A stretch of 48,392 bases of DNA from Phycisphaerales bacterium UBA1161 (lineage in GTDB: Bacteria > Planctomycetota > Phycisphaerae > Tepidisphaerales > Tepidisphaeraceae), in contig DBZL01000040.1 of NCBI GenBank assembly GCA_002311745.1, forward strand, positions 1 to 48,392, read 5' to 3'. Of this stretch, positions 15,759 to 24,622 are shown one piece after another. Each line of letters opens with the position of its first letter. Position 1 is the first letter of the stretch. The notes beneath the pieces are model-generated. The model made no database searches. It was not told the DNA's origin and saw only the letters and a program-made list of their open reading frames with translations. The position numbers and the translations under genes are program-made.

Positions 15759-17504
15759 TCACACCGGCTGCGCTTGGTGTGATTTGTCTTCCGCATACTC
15801 CGTCGCCGCCTGGCAGAACCCCATGAACAGCGGGCTTGGGCGCAGCGGCCGGCTGGTCAATTCCGGGTGCGCCTGCGTCCCCACGAAATACGGGTGAACC
15901 TCCTGCGGCAGCTCCAGAATCTGCATGATCGGCTGCGTGGGATGCTTGCCGCTGAAGATCATCCCGTGCTCCTCGAGCGTCGGGACGTATTTCGGATCGA
16001 CTTCATAGCGGTGCCGGAAACGCAGGCGGACCGTGCGGGCGTTGTCGAATAGGCGCGCCGCCAGCGTGCCGGGCTTCAGCTCCACGTCTTTCCCCCCCAG
16101 GCGCATGTTGCCGCCCAGGCCTTCGATCTTCTTTTGTTCCGGCAGGATGTCGATCACGGGTTGGCGGCAGCTTTTCTCGAATTCCGTGCTGTTGGCCCCC
16201 TCGATGCCGCAGACGTTGCGGGCGTATTCGATCACCGCCATCTGGAATCCCAGGCACAGGCCCAGGTAGGGTATTTTGTTTTCGCGGGCGTAGCGGATGC
16301 ATTCGATCTTGCCTTCCGTGCCGCGCACGCCGAAGCCGCCGGGAACGATGATCCCGTGGCAGTCCGCCAGCCGCTTGGCCACGTTGGAGGCGTCGATGGT
16401 GGTCGTGTCGATCCAGCGGAAATTGACGTTCACTCCCAGATGCGCGCCGCAGTGCTCGCCCGATTTGATGATCGACGCGTACGCATCACGCAGGGACGTG
16501 TATTTGCCCGTGACGGCCACCGTGATGTCCCGCCGCGCCTTGCCGATGCGCTCCACGAACAGGCGCCACTTGAGCCGCGCCTGGTCTTCCCTGCCCTGGT
16601 CCACGCGGTCGTGCAGCCTGAGCAGCGTCAGCACCTCGCGGTCGATTCCCGCCGTGCGCAGCGACTCGGGAATCATGTAGATGCTCTCCACGTCGTGCAT
16701 GGTGACGACGCGGCGCATCGGTACGTTGGTGTACATGGAGATTTTTTCGCGCACCTTTTCCTTGACCGGATTGGTGGCCCGGCAGGCGATGATGTGGGGC
16801 ATGATCCCCACCTCCATCAGCCGCTTGATCCCCAGCTGCGCCGCCTTGGATTTCTGCTCGCCCAGCGCCCCCGGCTCCAGCACGTACGTGAGCACCACGA
16901 ACACCACCGAGTTCTCGCCCTCCTCGTACGCCAATTGGCGGCACGCTTCCAGATACGCCTGGTTTTCAAAGTCCCCGACCGTTCCGCCCACTTCCACGAA
17001 CACCACGTCCGCGTTGGTTTTCGCCGCCAATTCGCGCAGGCGCAGTTTCACCTCGCCCGTGACGTGCGGGATGAACTGCACGTCGCGGCCCAGGTATTCG
17101 CCCTCGCGCTCTTTCTTGAGCACGGCCGCGAGAATCTGCCCGTTGGTCACGAAATTCGCCGCCGTCAGGTCCTGGTCCAGCAGGCGCTCGTACGTTCCCA
17201 GGTCCATGTCCGTCTCCATGCCGTCGTCCAGCACGAAGACTTCCCCGTGGCGGTACGGGTTGAGCGTCCCGGAGTCGATGTTGTAGTATCCCTCCATCTT
17301 GATCGGCGCCACCCGCAGCCCCTTGTCTTGCAGCAGCTTGGCCAGCGACGAGGAGAAAATCCCCTTGCCCAGCCCGCTGATCACCGTCCCCACCACCACC
17401 ACGTATTTGTGATGCCCCTTGCGATAACCCTGCGGCATCGGAGTGTAAAACTCCGTCTCTTCCGTGGATTGCCCGATCTTGTACAAAAGTTCTTCGTTGC
17501 TCAT
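15759..17504 (-). CDS. pyrG: CTP synthase, divergent lineage
   Basis: Makes CTP from UTP, ATP and glutamine. 581 residues, with an N-terminal extension of about 33 residues. The synthetase domain keeps the P-loop but with changes: GTVISGLGKG for GGVVSSLGKG, KMEGYYNIDSGTLNP for the usual KLDPYxNVDPGTMSP, GGTVGDFEN for GGTVGDIES, and KSKAAQ for KTKPTQ at the UTP site. The glutaminase domain has PGGFGVRG, the nucleophile Cys in GLCLGFQ, and the His-Glu pair in QAHPELTS. So it is probably active but belongs to an unusual branch. The start overlaps the kdsB stop (ATGA). Confidence 0.93.
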   Translation of the reverse strand: MSNEELLYKIGQSTEETEFYTPMPQGYRKGHHKYVVVVGTVISGLGKGIFSSSLAKLLQDKGLRVAPIKMEGYYNIDSGTLNPYRHGEVFVLDDGMETDMDLGTYERLLDQDLTAANFVTNGQILAAVLKKEREGEYLGRDVQFIPHVTGEVKLRLRELAAKTNADVVFVEVGGTVGDFENQAYLEACRQLAYEEGENSVVFVVLTYVLEPGALGEQKSKAAQLGIKRLMEVGIMPHIIACRATNPVKEKVREKISMYTNVPMRRVVTMHDVESIYMIPESLRTAGIDREVLTLLRLHDRVDQGREDQARLKWRLFVERIGKARRDITVAVTGKYTSLRDAYASIIKSGEHCGAHLGVNVNFRWIDTTTIDASNVAKRLADCHGIIVPGGFGVRGTEGKIECIRYARENKIPYLGLCLGFQMAVIEYARNVCGIEGANSTEFEKSCRQPVIDILPEQKKIEGLGGNMRLGGKDVELKPGTLAARLFDNARTVRLRFRHRYEVDPKYVPTLEEHGMIFSGKHPTQPIMQILELPQEVHPYFVGTQAHPELTSRPLRPSPLFMGFCQAATEYAEDKSHQAQPV

Positions 17505-18232
17505 TTTCGTTTCCTGTATCTTTCAACAAACTCGGCGTACTGCTGCGGCGTGTCGATGCCGTGGCTCGCCCGCTCGATGATCGTCACCCCGATGGGGATG
17601 TCGTTTTCCATCGCCCGAAGCTGTTCCAGTTTCTCCGCCAGCTCGCAAGGCGTGGGCTTTAGGCCCGCCAAACGCTTCAGCGTCTTGCGCGTGTAGCCGT
17701 AAAGCCCGACATGCAAATAATACGCCGGCTTCTGGTCTGGATCGCGGGCAAAGGGAATGGGCGCTCTGGAAAAATACATCGCCCGCCCGCTGCCGCTGAT
17801 CACCACCTTCACCAGGTTCGGATTGGCCGGGTCCATCGGCGGCGCAAACGGCGCCGCCGCGGTGAACATCTCCCATTCGCCTTCCACCATGTGTTGCACA
17901 ACCTGGTCGATGCTTTGGGGTTCGATCTCCGGCTCATCGCCCTGGACGTTGACGATCGGCCCCTCGCCGCCCAGCCGCAACGCCGCCTCCGCCACCCGGT
18001 CCGTCCCGCTGGGATGGTCCGGGTCCGTCAGCACGCAGCGCGTTCCGAAGGGCCGCAGCGCCGCCACCACCTTCTGGTCTTCCGTGGCGACGATCACCTC
18101 GTGCACCCGCTTGCATTGCCGCGCCTGATCCACCACGTGTTGCACCAACGGCTTGCCGGTTTCGGCGGCGAGAATCTTGGCGGGAAAACGGGTCGAGCCT
18201 AATCGGGCGGGAATAATGACCGTCGCAGTCAA
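17501..18232 (-). CDS. kdsB: 3-deoxy-manno-octulosonate cytidylyltransferase
   Basis: 243 residues activating KDO with CTP for lipopolysaccharide core synthesis. It shows the nucleotidyltransferase start IIPARLGSTRFPAKIL, then HPSGTDRVAEAA, VNVQGDEPEI and HVGLYGYTRKTL, all typical of KdsB. The start is TTG at 18232 preceded by GAGG at seven bases; an in-frame stop lies just upstream, so no earlier start exists. It is translationally coupled to pyrG, which makes its CTP substrate, a sensible functional pair. Confidence 0.95.
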   Translation of the reverse strand: MTATVIIPARLGSTRFPAKILAAETGKPLVQHVVDQARQCKRVHEVIVATEDQKVVAALRPFGTRCVLTDPDHPSGTDRVAEAALRLGGEGPIVNVQGDEPEIEPQSIDQVVQHMVEGEWEMFTAAAPFAPPMDPANPNLVKVVISGSGRAMYFSRAPIPFARDPDQKPAYYLHVGLYGYTRKTLKRLAGLKPTPCELAEKLEQLRAMENDIPIGVTIIERASHGIDTPQQYAEFVERYRKRK

Positions 18233-18354
18233 AGTCGATCCTCAAGACATCCCGGGTCAACTCTAAACTGCGGAGCGAGCATACGATCTGCAACCCACTC
18301 GTGTCAAGAAATGTCCCCATAGCTGCCGGGCCTTTCAATTCCGTAGGAACACAT

Positions 18355-18436
18355 AAATGCAACCGCAGAGGGCAGGTAGAGTGGAGAACTGATCGGCATT
18401 CGGGCCGTTCAGTTCTCTACTCTGCCGGTTGCATTT
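18355..18436. repeat. dispersed palindromic element, copy 2, with a different core
   Basis: The outer arms AAATGCAACC and GGTTGCATTT (10 bp) match the termini of the copies at 4212 and 20912. The core differs: GAGAACTGA pairs with TCAGTTCTC around a GC-rich loop. It lies in the divergent gap (18233-18530) between kdsB and the YdbH-like gene, so it is not a terminator for either. No other gene is seen in this gap. Confidence 0.75.
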
Positions 18437-18530
18437 TTCGTATTTGCGTCCGCGACGGCGGCGCTGAGACGAGCGCGGGGGTTGTGGGTATATTGCTGGG
18501 ACAATGGGAAATCCGCAGGAGCAAACGACG

Positions 18531-20831
18531 ATGCCGGCTGGGCCCCCGCGGCCGCCGCGCAGACGACGGTGGGTACGCGCGGTCGGGGTCGTGGGCACGG
18601 CCGTGACGCTGCTTTGGATCGTGCAACTGACCGTGCTGCCTTGGATCGTGGGTAGGCGAACGGCGGCGGCGCTGGCGGCGCTGGGGTTCAGGAACGCGAC
18701 GTTTACGGTTCGCAACGTCAGCCTCCAACGCGCGGTGGTCACGCAAATAGCCGGGCCGGCCGACGAGCCGACGGTGAACGCGGCGGTCGTGACCTACTCG
18801 CCGTGGTCGCTGCTGCGCGGAAGGCTAAGCAGCATCCAACTGACCGGCGTGCAGGTTACCGTCGATGCGTCTCGCGGGGCGATTTGGCTGAGTTTGGCGC
18901 GGCAAGGGTCGGCCGGGGCGCCGACGACCGGCGGGGGGCTGCCGTTCGAGCAGATCGTGCTGCGGTCGTCGAATTTGGTGCTGCGCGCCAAGGGAGCCGA
19001 ATATTGGCTGTCGGTCTTGGCGACGCTGCAAAATGACGCGGGAAAATTGAAGCTGCACGCAGAAGCGCACGCGGCGGACTCGGCGATGGCGGTGGATGGA
19101 ACGCTCGAAACGGCGCCGCCGGGGCGGGTTGAGTTGGCGCTGCACGTTAGCCGGTGGTCGATCGACAAGCCGCGGCTGGTCTTGCGCGATCTGCGCGTGC
19201 AGCTTGCTCTGGCGCAGGCGGGCGGGGCATGGCAGATTTTGCCGCAGAGCCGGGCGACGCTGGGGGCGGTCGAGTTTGCGGATTGGACGCTTGCCGCCCA
19301 TGACGCCGCGCAGCCGGTGGCGCAAATCCAGTTGCAGCCCGTCCAACCCGGCCAAGGGTCGGCGGCTGGGAATACGGCTTTGCCGGCGACGTTGGTGATG
19401 CAGGATGCCAGCCTCTTGCGCGCCGATGGGACGGTGAAATTGCCGCACATCCAGGCCAAGTTGCCGTTGCGGGCCAGCGCGGATTCTTCCGGGATTTCGA
19501 TTGCCGTCGATCCGGCATCGACGCTGGCGGTGGCGGGCGCAAGCGTTGGAGACGTTGCGGTGGATTTGCCGCAGGCGCATGTGTCGGGGACGCTGAAGCT
19601 GGCGGCCGGCGCCGGGCCCAGCCTGGACGGCATGGTGGATTTTGCCGGCGCGGCGGCCAAGCTGGGGTTGTTTTGGGTTCGCGATGCCGGTGGGAAGCTT
19701 CCGGTGCGGTACAACGTGGCCGGTGCGGCGGCCAATGGACGGCTGGCGGCGGCCGCGGTGGGGGTCAAGTCGACCCCGCTGCCGGGGCTGGTCGCGTCGG
19801 CGGCGCTGATCGATGGACGTTTGGCGCTCGAGGCCGATTGGCCGGTGCTCAAGGAGGCCAGCGTTCATGCCACGGGGGCGTTTGATTTGGCCAGCGGCCC
19901 GCCGCGGGGACACATCGGCCTTGAGATTCCGCAGTTCACACTGATCGACCCGGACGAGGTGGGCTCGTTGCTGCCGATGTTTCACGGCCTGAGCGTGCTG
20001 GGCACGTTCAGCGGCTCCGGGCAGGTCAAGCTGGAAGTGGGGCACGTACAGCCGCATCTGGATTTGCACGCGCACGACGTGCAGGTGTCGGATCGGCAAT
20101 ACGACCTGGAGATCGACGGCCTGAGCGCGAATGCGACGATCGACGGTTTTTCGCCGCTGACGACGCCGGGAGGGCAGGGGGTTTACGTTTCGCAGGCGCA
20201 CGTCGGCAAGCTGATACTGGCCAACGGGAATGCGACTTTCCGCGTGGAAAGCGTCCAGTCGCTATTGATCGAGCGCATGAGCTGCCAGTGGCAGGGCGGC
20301 AACGTGTACACGGACGCGTTTCGCATCGATCGCACGCCCTCGTCGCTGGATTTGACTCTGTCGGGCGAGGACTTGGACCTGAAGTCGGTTCTGGCGACGT
20401 TCTTGCCCGAGCAGGCCAGCGGGGATGGACGGATGTATGGGCGGCTGCCGGTGAAAATCCGCTGGCCGCAAATCATCTTTGGCAATGGATATCTGTATTC
20501 CGCCCCAGGCGGCGGGACGTTTCAGCTTGGCGCCAAAATGCTGAGCCAATTGGGCGATCTGCTGGACAAGTCCGACCCGCGGTTCGCCACCGATGACAGC
20601 TTCAAGCAGGTGAAAGCCCGGGCGTTGGAGGCGATGAGTGATTTTCAGTACGACGTGCTTAAAATAGACTGGAAAAGCACGCCGACGGGATTGTTCGGCG
20701 CCGCGCACGTGGAAGGCAAGGGCCGCCAGAGCGAAGGCGGCGGTCATCCCTTGAGCTTGACGGTGAATTTCCCGAACATGGATCAGGCGCTGACGCGCTA
20801 CCTGATCATGAAAAAACAGGCCGGCGAGTGA
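18531..20831 (+). CDS. AsmA/YdbH-like envelope protein
   Basis: 766 residues. A basic N-terminus (RPPRRRRW) and one membrane segment (about 18-40) lead to a long periplasmic region of beta-rich, low-complexity repeats such as GxVxVDAxxG and LDLTLSGEDLDL, typical of AsmA-like bridge proteins. Near the C-terminus, GRMYGRLPVKIRWP and NGYLYSAPGGGTFQL match the pattern of the YdbH-type C-terminal domain. Such proteins move phospholipids between membranes. The start at 18531 has AGGAG nine bases upstream; 18504 is an alternative without an SD. Confidence 0.75.
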   Translation: MPAGPPRPPRRRRWVRAVGVVGTAVTLLWIVQLTVLPWIVGRRTAAALAALGFRNATFTVRNVSLQRAVVTQIAGPADEPTVNAAVVTYSPWSLLRGRLSSIQLTGVQVTVDASRGAIWLSLARQGSAGAPTTGGGLPFEQIVLRSSNLVLRAKGAEYWLSVLATLQNDAGKLKLHAEAHAADSAMAVDGTLETAPPGRVELALHVSRWSIDKPRLVLRDLRVQLALAQAGGAWQILPQSRATLGAVEFADWTLAAHDAAQPVAQIQLQPVQPGQGSAAGNTALPATLVMQDASLLRADGTVKLPHIQAKLPLRASADSSGISIAVDPASTLAVAGASVGDVAVDLPQAHVSGTLKLAAGAGPSLDGMVDFAGAAAKLGLFWVRDAGGKLPVRYNVAGAAANGRLAAAAVGVKSTPLPGLVASAALIDGRLALEADWPVLKEASVHATGAFDLASGPPRGHIGLEIPQFTLIDPDEVGSLLPMFHGLSVLGTFSGSGQVKLEVGHVQPHLDLHAHDVQVSDRQYDLEIDGLSANATIDGFSPLTTPGGQGVYVSQAHVGKLILANGNATFRVESVQSLLIERMSCQWQGGNVYTDAFRIDRTPSSLDLTLSGEDLDLKSVLATFLPEQASGDGRMYGRLPVKIRWPQIIFGNGYLYSAPGGGTFQLGAKMLSQLGDLLDKSDPRFATDDSFKQVKARALEAMSDFQYDVLKIDWKSTPTGLFGAAHVEGKGRQSEGGGHPLSLTVNFPNMDQALTRYLIMKKQAGE

Positions 20832-20911
20832 CGTGACATTCAGCCGATCCATTCGAGCAGCGCTATCCATGGGTTCGCGCCGCCAGGACGTCCCCTTTTT
20901 TCCCTAAAGAC

Positions 20912-21028
20912 AAATGCAACCGCAGAGACGCGGAGCACGCTGAGAGGGCCGCAGAGAAGACATTTGATTGGTTTTTGATTTCATCTCTGCTGCTGTCTCT
21001 GTGTCTCGGCGTCTCTGCGGTTGCATTT
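20912..21028. repeat. dispersed palindromic element, copy 3, with 20-bp perfect arms
   Basis: The left arm at 20912-20931 (AAATGCAACCGCAGAGACGC) is the exact reverse complement of 21009-21028. Inner, less perfect pairing includes CGCAGAGA with TCTCTG. It lies downstream of the YdbH-like gene and of the convergent small gene at 21092, so either transcript could use it as an end. No gene is seen in 20832-21091. Confidence 0.85.
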
Positions 21029-21091
21029 TTGCGCTCTGATGTTTGCTTGTGCGATCTCTGAAAGCACCGTGAACTCAACGGCAAAGCGGAT

Positions 21092-21340
21092 TTATTGCTG
21101 CCGCGACCCGCGCTTTGCTCCATTGCCCGAGGTTACCACAGCGGAGATGTGTAGCAGCGAAACGTACGCCGCACGTTGCGCCACCGTCCCGCGCCCGCCC
21201 AGCCCGACGTACAGTCCGTTCTTCACCCGCAGCACCAATTCCGGATGCCGCACATCGTACCGATCCCCGCTACTGGTCACGATCCGAAACGGCTCAAACG
21301 GCCGGCGAGCAAGCAGTTCTTGTATGGTATCCAAAGTCAC
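21092..21340 (-). CDS. small conserved hypothetical protein
   Basis: 82 residues from a GTG. Pattern: a short helix (TLDTIQELLARRPFEPFRI), then beta strands with DRYDVRHPELVLRVKNGLYV and YVSLLHISAVV. Proteins of this pattern (RPFxPFRI ... YxVRHPE ... LHI) are frequent in Planctomycetota, of unknown function (recalled, not searched). No SD precedes the GTG, but a TATAAT box sits seven bases upstream, so the transcript may be leaderless. Confidence 0.65.
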   Translation of the reverse strand: MTLDTIQELLARRPFEPFRIVTSSGDRYDVRHPELVLRVKNGLYVGLGGRGTVAQRAAYVSLLHISAVVTSGNGAKRGSRQQ

Positions 21341-21347
21341 GGTTCAA

Positions 21348-21353
21348 ATTATA
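21348..21353 (-). promoter_or_regulatory. -10 box seven bases before a GTG start (possible leaderless mRNA)
   Basis: Minus strand: TATAAT at 21353-21348, then TTGAACC, then the GTG at 21340. Transcription starting at the usual distance would begin at or next to the start codon. The -35 region is weak (TTGGCT with 19-base spacing). Confidence 0.35.
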
Positions 21354-21418
21354 ACCACCATGCTGCCAAGCAAGCCAAGATCAGTTCTGAAATTTTGATT
21401 CATCGGCATGATGACGGT

Positions 21419-23956
21419 TCATGGTCGTTTTCTGCCGCCTTTGGCTTGCGGGGCGGCGGTCAGGGGATCGTCGGGCCAGGAATGTCTGGGATATCGCACG
21501 CGCAGGTCCTTGCGAACCTGGAAATACGTCGTTGACCAGAAACTTTTCAAATCATCGGTGATCTGCACCGGACGATAATTGGGGCCGAGCAGGTGCAGCA
21601 GGACGCGCACGCGGCCGGCGGCGATGCGCGGAGTGTCGGTCCAGCCGAAAATCTCCTGAAGCCGCACGGCCAGCACGGGCGGCTGCTCGCCGCTGGGGGC
21701 GTAGGTGAGTCGAATGCGGCTGCCGCTGGGTACCGCGATGATCTGGGGGGCGTGCTGATGCAGCAGGCGATCCAGGGGATGGATCAGGCGAGCTTCCAAC
21801 GCGGCGACGAGATTGCCGCCGGTCAACTCGGCGACGCTTTTTTTGCCGCGGCAGGCGTCGCTCAGGGCATCAGCCAGCTCGGCTTCGTCAAACGCCGGCC
21901 AGGGATGCTCGGGCATCCACTTTCGCAGCAGCGCCACGCGGGCGAGCAAATCGGCGGCGGATTCATCCGAGCGGAAGATTTCGGCGGCACGCGGACGCAG
22001 GGCGGCGGCCAGGACCTGGGCGGCCTGGTCGGCATCGACGGCCGAATCCCGCTCCTCGGATAGTGTCAGATCGCGATAGCAAACGCTGCTGACGGCGACG
22101 ACGCGTCCATGCTGCGGATCGAAGAGCACGTTGCGGCGGCGCGAGATCGATTGGGGGAACATCTCCGGCAGCCAGTCGGGGCGGATGGCGCTGGCGATGC
22201 GCACCAGGGCCTCGCGGGCGAAGATGCGCGCCTCGTGCCGGGCGTCCAGGGCCAGGAAGAACTCGCCCAGGCGAACGGCGGATTCGCCGGCCAAGCGCAC
22301 GCCGCCGCCGCCGACCATCACGGCGGCAGCCGGATCGCCCGTCCTCCGACGGCACACGCGGTCCGGATAGGCCCAGAGGATCAGCTTCAGCAGCGTCTGG
22401 TGGGCCGGACGATGCTGAGCCTGGTGTCCAAGTCGGCGCACCAGGCGAAGCAGTTCTGCACGCGCCTGGTTCACTTGCCGCACGGCCAGGGGATCGAGGC
22501 GCTCCTCGCGGGGATTCTCCAGAAGGTCCAGGCGAAGAAGCAGGTCGCTATCGGCCTTGACGGACGGGCCGCGGGGTTGCGCCTCCGGCGGCGCGGACCG
22601 GAGGATGTCTTTTTCCGACAGCAGGGCCGCCAGGGCCGCGCCTTCTTGGGCGCAGCCTTCGTCCGCGGCGGCGCACAACAGACGGCCGAGGCGCGGATGC
22701 ACGGGGAGTTTGATGAGCCGTTTGCCCAGGTCGCTCACGCCCGAAGCGTCGACCGCGCCCAGCATCTGCAAGAGCTGCTCGGCCGAGGCGATGGCCGACT
22801 GCGGCGGCGATTCGAACCATCCGAAAGCGCGGGGATCGGGCTTGCCCCAGACGTGCAGGTCGAGCACGGCCGGGCACAGGTCGACGCGATGCACTTCGGC
22901 CAATTCAAAGTCCTCCAGGGCGGCGTGCTCCTTTTGCGACCAAAGTCGCACGCATCGGCCCGGCGCGGTTCGGCCGGCGCGGCCGGCTCGCTGCGTCGCC
23001 GAAGCCTTGCTGATGCGCTTCAGCTCGAGGCGATCCAGACCGCGAACCGCATCGAACCACGGCACGCGGGCCAGGCCGCTGTCAATCACCACCGTCACGC
23101 CGTCGATGGTCAGCGACGTTTCGGCGATATTGGTGGCGAGGATGATCTTGCGGCGCGGCGACGGCGCCAGGGCCAGAAGCTGCTGCCCGCTCGGCAAACT
23201 CCCGTGCAGCGGGAGAAGCTGGGCGTCATATTGGGCGGCGGCCGGCTCAAGCTGGCGGATGGCGCGGCGGATTTCGTCGGCGCCGGGAAGAAACGCCAGG
23301 ATGTGGCCGCCGGGTTGCTCCAGCTCGGTTTCGACGGCCCGGACCACGCGCGCCGTCGCCGGGACGGCGGCGTGCGGATGGTACTGGATGTCGATGGGAA
23401 AACTTCTGCCGGGAACGGCAACGACGGGGCAGCTCAGAAACTGCGAGGCTTTTTCCGCCTCGAGCGTCGCGGACATGATGACGATCAGCAGGTCCTCCCG
23501 CACGGTTTGCCGCAGTTCGCGCAGCATGGCGACGGCCAGGTCGCTGTGGATCGATCGCTCGTGGAATTCATCCAGCACGACGGCGCCGACGCCATCCAAA
23601 AATGGATCGCCGATGAGCTGGCGGGTCAAAATCCCCTCGGTCAAGACGCGCAGGCGTGTTTGCGGGCCAATGTGTTTTTCGAAGCGGATGTGGTAGCCGA
23701 TTTCATTTCCGACGGTCCACCCATTTTCCTGGGCGATGCGCATGGCGGCCGCGCGTGCCGCGACGCGCCTCGGCTGGAGCATGACCAGATTGGGATGCTG
23801 CGGCGAAAGCAATCCCGCGCGCAGAATCGCCGGCGGCACGCGGGTGGTCTTCCCCGCCCCCGGCTCGGCGACGATCACCAGGGAGCGAGCTTCGTTGAGG
23901 GCACGGGTGATGCGAGGCAGCTCCGGGTCGATGGGCAGGGGGACGAGCTGGGGCAT
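21419..23956 (-). CDS. hrpB: ATP-dependent helicase HrpB
   Basis: 845 residues, the normal length for HrpB, a DEAH-family RNA helicase. Motifs in order: Walker A EPGAGKTTRVP (31-41), DEFHERS, MSATLEA, ATNIAETSLTIDGV, QRAGRAGRTAPGRC, then the ratchet region and the HrpB C-terminal domain (WSTTYFQVRKDLRVRYPRHSWPDDP). The ATG at 23956 gives the canonical start; a TTG three codons earlier is possible. It stands alone, convergent with nothing and separated from neighbours on both sides. Confidence 0.95.
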   Translation of the reverse strand: MPQLVPLPIDPELPRITRALNEARSLVIVAEPGAGKTTRVPPAILRAGLLSPQHPNLVMLQPRRVAARAAAMRIAQENGWTVGNEIGYHIRFEKHIGPQTRLRVLTEGILTRQLIGDPFLDGVGAVVLDEFHERSIHSDLAVAMLRELRQTVREDLLIVIMSATLEAEKASQFLSCPVVAVPGRSFPIDIQYHPHAAVPATARVVRAVETELEQPGGHILAFLPGADEIRRAIRQLEPAAAQYDAQLLPLHGSLPSGQQLLALAPSPRRKIILATNIAETSLTIDGVTVVIDSGLARVPWFDAVRGLDRLELKRISKASATQRAGRAGRTAPGRCVRLWSQKEHAALEDFELAEVHRVDLCPAVLDLHVWGKPDPRAFGWFESPPQSAIASAEQLLQMLGAVDASGVSDLGKRLIKLPVHPRLGRLLCAAADEGCAQEGAALAALLSEKDILRSAPPEAQPRGPSVKADSDLLLRLDLLENPREERLDPLAVRQVNQARAELLRLVRRLGHQAQHRPAHQTLLKLILWAYPDRVCRRRTGDPAAAVMVGGGGVRLAGESAVRLGEFFLALDARHEARIFAREALVRIASAIRPDWLPEMFPQSISRRRNVLFDPQHGRVVAVSSVCYRDLTLSEERDSAVDADQAAQVLAAALRPRAAEIFRSDESAADLLARVALLRKWMPEHPWPAFDEAELADALSDACRGKKSVAELTGGNLVAALEARLIHPLDRLLHQHAPQIIAVPSGSRIRLTYAPSGEQPPVLAVRLQEIFGWTDTPRIAAGRVRVLLHLLGPNYRPVQITDDLKSFWSTTYFQVRKDLRVRYPRHSWPDDPLTAAPQAKGGRKRP

Positions 23957-24622
23957 CCATCGCAAGCTTAACCGCCTGTGGGAGAAGTCTCACGGCCGAT
24001 GGCGCGGCGCATCGCCTGGCGGGTCTTTTGCCACAGGCTGCCAGGGATCAAAAGCACCGCGATCAGCGCGGGGTAAGAGCAGTGTAGTCGCGTGTTTGCG
24101 CGGGTTTAGGTTCGATTTTTGAAAAAGAAACATTACTTCGCCATGTTGCGCTTCGAACTGTAATTGCACGTTTTGGCAGTCCATCGACAACCGCTTTAGG
24201 GAAGCGGAGCTACGATCCGGCCGCCCCCACAAATCGACATTTCCGGCCTCTCCGGGGCTGCTTTGAGCCTCGGAATTCGCAGCGTCTTTGTTCGATCTTC
24301 ACTGATCTTCGCGTATTGCAGGCGATTTTGACGGAAATCTTGCGAAAGCCGCGAATTTAGGAACCACTCATTTAACCGCCTAGCACGAAGCGACTGAACC
24401 GCGAAGCCGCGAAGGGCGCCAAGACAAATACGCCAAGTCGAGAGCGCGCTCGCGTCCGGTTTCATTCCTTGACGGGCTGATTTTTCGGGAAGATTGGCCA
24501 AACTTCGGCCGTTAGTATGGACCACAGATGAAAATCAGATGGCTGCGGAAAGAATTTAGGGGGTTTGAATTTCCCCTTTGCATTTCCTCCACTCCGAGTT
24601 GTTGTTGAAATAATGCGGCTGT
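23957..24622. other. intergenic region without a supported gene; contains a dispersed repeat
   Basis: No reading frame here has a convincing start and SD or a recognisable product. At about 24396-24425 there is a motif of the AACCGCGAAGCCGCGAAGG type (another widespread short intergenic repeat), and at 24190-24207 a small hairpin CCGCTT-TAGG-GAAGCGG. The region separates hrpB from the nuclease-NACHT gene and looks lower in GC than the housekeeping genes. Confidence 0.6.

Noticed and set aside
23957..24622. A partner gene or toxin beside the NACHT gene
   Set aside because: Short open frames here cross a dispersed repeat and lack SD sequences or recognisable domains.
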